64,000 nt of DNA from Ww85 sp963745765 (GTDB lineage: Bacteria > Desulfobacterota > Desulfobulbia > Desulfobulbales > Desulfocapsaceae): positions 310,001 through 374,000 of the forward strand of contig CAVUYQ010000015.1 of NCBI GenBank assembly GCA_963745765.1, written 5' to 3'. The position numbers and the translations under genes were made by a program. The notes beneath the pieces are model-generated. The model did not search any database, had not been told where the DNA came from, and saw only the letters and a list, made by a program, of their open reading frames with translations. Position 1 is the stretch's first letter. The number at the start of each line of letters is the position of its first letter. Positions 62,286-64,000 of this stretch are shown piece after piece.

Positions 62286-63263
62286 ATGAGAACAATGGTA
62301 CCGTTTTATCGTTTAAAAATTCTGGTCTTCGCTTCGGTTATTCTTGGTTTGAGCTCGGCGGTCTGTCTGGCGGCAGATGAAAAATTCCCCTCAGAAACCA
62401 TCAAGGTGGTCATTCATACTACCTATGGAGGTGGCACCGATATCACGGCCCGCATGATGACAATGCAGACCCGCAAAGTCCTGGGCGTCGATATGCAGGT
62501 AATGTCCAAAAGCGGCGGTTCAGGTGCGAAAGCGCAACAATATGTAGATTCTCAGCCCAGGGACGGCTATACCATGCTGGCCTTGACGCAAAGTCATCTG
62601 TATACCATTGCCAGAGGCAAGTCGGTTTTGAAAATTGACGATCTTGTCGGCGTAGCCCGGGCCATGGACGACCCGACATTCATCACCGTCAACGCCAAGA
62701 GCGACTATAAAACCCTTGAAGACCTCATCGCCGCCTCCAAGGTGAAACCCCTCAATTGGGGTGTTTCAGTCCTCGGCAGTACCGAACATATAGGTCTGGC
62801 GCAACTGGCGGAAGCCGCAGGCTTCGATTACAAGGCCGTCCCGTTTGAGAGCGGGGGCCAGATGGTCAACGCGCTGATGTCCGGGGCAATCGATGCAACC
62901 CTGCCCAATGTCAGCGAGGCACGCCAGCAGATCATGGACGGTGCCTTGCGGGCGCTGGTCGTCATGGCATCGAAGCGTCTGTCCGGATACCCTGACATCC
63001 CCACGACCTATGAAAAAGGATTCGAAGTCGATTGCTCGACAACCCGCGGTTATGCTGTACTGAAGGGCACGCCTGATGACCGGGTCAAAATCCTGTCCGA
63101 TGGTCTCGTCAAGGGTATGAGTGGTGAAATCTTTGCCAATTACCTTGCCTCGTCCGGACTCACCGTCGAGGAGAGCGTTGCCGGGCACGACGTGTGGGAC
63201 GCCCAGATCAAGAAAGAGTATGCGAAGGCACGCCTGGCAGTAGAAAAACTTGGTTTCAAGTAG
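62286..63263 (+). CDS. TTT-family substrate-binding protein TctC (second intact set)
   Basis: 325 residues with a signal peptide (ASVILGLSSAVCLAADEKF, cleavage after CLA). Bug pattern: TIKVVIHTTYGGGTDITARM, VMSKSGGSGAKAQQYVDSQP, LNWGVSVLGSTEHIGLAQLA and VPFESGGQMVNALMSGAIDA. The GGGTD and SGGSG loops contact the ligand carboxylate. GGGAGGTGTCTC precedes the start. It is only distantly similar to the receptor at 45135, so it likely binds a different acid. Confidence 0.9.
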   Translation: MRTMVPFYRLKILVFASVILGLSSAVCLAADEKFPSETIKVVIHTTYGGGTDITARMMTMQTRKVLGVDMQVMSKSGGSGAKAQQYVDSQPRDGYTMLALTQSHLYTIARGKSVLKIDDLVGVARAMDDPTFITVNAKSDYKTLEDLIAASKVKPLNWGVSVLGSTEHIGLAQLAEAAGFDYKAVPFESGGQMVNALMSGAIDATLPNVSEARQQIMDGALRALVVMASKRLSGYPDIPTTYEKGFEVDCSTTRGYAVLKGTPDDRVKILSDGLVKGMSGEIFANYLASSGLTVEESVAGHDVWDAQIKKEYAKARLAVEKLGFK

Positions 63264-63309
63264 GAGCGGTGCGAAGCCAAGCAGATCAATCCTATCCCGG
63301 GACCTCACC

Positions 63310-63846
63310 GTGAAGAACAATATACCTGAGCGTTCTGATGCGGCCGGGACGAGGGGACACACGTCTCCTTCTCCCGGCGTTGACTGGACCGACATTATCC
63401 TGGCGGCGATCATTCTTGGTGTCTGCGGCTTTCTTTTTTTCATCACGACCGGTTTTGAGAAAGCCTCGGAGCAGATGTCGCAGAATATCCCTCCGGAATG
63501 GTTTCCGCAGCTCGTCCTGATATTCATCATGATTTTAACGCTCGCCATCCCCTTTGAACACTACTTTAAAGGGAAAAAAGTGGCGGGCAAGGAACGGGAG
63601 GTCAGTGTCAAACCAATAGCCATCCTTACGGCGCTATTACTCTGCCTTATCATCTTTATGATGCCATGGCTGGGAATTTTTGCAACCATGGTTCTCATCT
63701 GCCTGCTTTTGCCCCTGCTCTGGGGTGAGCGGCGTCTCAAGGTTCTGTTGCCATTTGCCATTATTTTTCCCGGGGCGGTGACCCTTCTCTTTACCAAGGT
63801 TCTCGGTGTCTATTTCGAGGCCGGCATCTGGTCAAAACTATTTTAA
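63310..63846 (+). CDS. TTT-family small membrane subunit TctB
   Basis: 178 residues from GTG 63310, with four membrane segments: IILAAIILGVCGFLFFIT, WFPQLVLIFIMILTLAIPF, LLLCLIIFMMPWLGIFATMV and FPGAVTLLFTKVLGVYF. The IPPEWFPQLVLIFI segment is the TctB entrance motif. There is no strong ribosome site, and a TTG at 63250 would overlap tctC, so the start is tentative. It is followed 13 bases later by tctA. Confidence 0.78.
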   Translation: MKNNIPERSDAAGTRGHTSPSPGVDWTDIILAAIILGVCGFLFFITTGFEKASEQMSQNIPPEWFPQLVLIFIMILTLAIPFEHYFKGKKVAGKEREVSVKPIAILTALLLCLIIFMMPWLGIFATMVLICLLLPLLWGERRLKVLLPFAIIFPGAVTLLFTKVLGVYFEAGIWSKLF

Positions 63847-63859
63847 CAGTGGGGCACTA

Positions 63860-64000
63860 ATGGATGCAGCAATACAGGGATTCGCACTCATTTTGGATCC
63901 ATTTAACATCTTTCTGATTTTCACCGCGGTGTTGATCGGTGTGACTGTCGGGGCATTACCGGGTTTGAGTTCACCGATGGCGATTGCCCTGCTGTTGCCC
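63860..64000 (+). CDS. TTT-family large membrane subunit TctA, cut by window end
   Basis: Only the first 47 residues are present: DPFNIFLIFTAVLIGVTVGA and LPGLSSPMAIALLLP, the first two helices with the G..PGL motif shared by the TctA at 46750. The ATG at 63860 directly follows the tctB gene. The gene continues past the window. Confidence 0.83.
   Translation, partial: MDAAIQGFALILDPFNIFLIFTAVLIGVTVGALPGLSSPMAIALLLP

Noticed and set aside
1..64000. tRNA, rRNA or CRISPR array
   Set aside because: No cloverleaf, rRNA core sequence or regularly spaced direct repeat was found on reading both strands; the repeated sequences present are inverted-repeat elements.

Overview
The window looks like the chromosome of a Gram-negative anaerobe of the Desulfobacterota type. 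This is inferred from formate dehydrogenase and molybdopterin genes (fdhD, mobB), a degraded modE, a DsrE-like protein, several tripartite tricarboxylate transporter (TTT) modules, a DUF362 ferredoxin and a UGA-encoded selenoprotein. No rRNA, tRNA, CRISPR array or phage module was seen.

Layout. 1-6.6 kb: a frameshifted DUF72 gene, a Bcr/CflA-type drug exporter, a broken monooxygenase-like gene and a complete IS21-family element with two extra genes. 7-10 kb: small plus-strand genes separated by attC-like hairpins, resembling an integron cassette array without an integrase. This array also holds a group II intron domain V/VI remnant and a chemotaxis-like gene split by a 140-bp miniature element. 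10-20 kb: mostly housekeeping and metabolic genes (methyltransferase, arsC, DsrE-like, fdhD, mobB, MscS channel, serS, tatC, DUF523, ftsB, two VOC proteins). 20.7-22.5 kb: a collapsed GntR/VOC/TTT locus. 22.8-29.2 kb: an intact GntR, SDR, NitT/TauT-type ABC importer and HMGL-family lyase locus. 29.3-34.5 kb: an unrecognised 456-aa protein, an enolase-superfamily enzyme, an aspartate-dehydrogenase-like protein and an aminotransferase. 34.9-38.3 kb: a decayed TctA/LarA-like/IlvD-like operon. 38.3-39.7 kb: a miniature element and a broken IS630-type element. 39.9-52 kb: a D-glucarate utilisation island with a LacI regulator, glucarate dehydratase, two HpcH/HpaI aldolases, a GntR regulator, an intact TTT importer, a TPP enzyme and a DUF362 iron-sulfur protein. 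52-57.4 kb: broken modE, transposase debris, a SWIM/SNF2 helicase and an EamA permease. 57.9-59.5 kb: a UGSC-family selenoprotein and its probable partner. 59.9-64 kb: GntR, MmgE/PrpD and the start of another TTT operon.

The recurring theme is modular uptake and breakdown of carboxylic or sugar acids. Most modules have a GntR or LacI regulator, an importer, and dehydratase, lyase or isomerase enzymes. Several modules are intact and several are in ruins. In the glucarate island, TctCBA would import the acid, GudD would dehydrate it and the HpaI-type aldolases would cleave the ketodeoxy acid. LacI-type half-sites sit on the gudD promoter, on the regulator's own promoter and on a near-identical promoter ahead of the decayed TctA operon, so one regulator probably governed both.

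Many otherwise intact reading frames carry single-base shifts, often in short homopolymers. Whether these are real decay or assembly errors cannot be decided from the sequence alone. A minority are clearly real decay: a transposon-split gene with two extra stops, deletion-fused transporter fragments, and modE with two stops.
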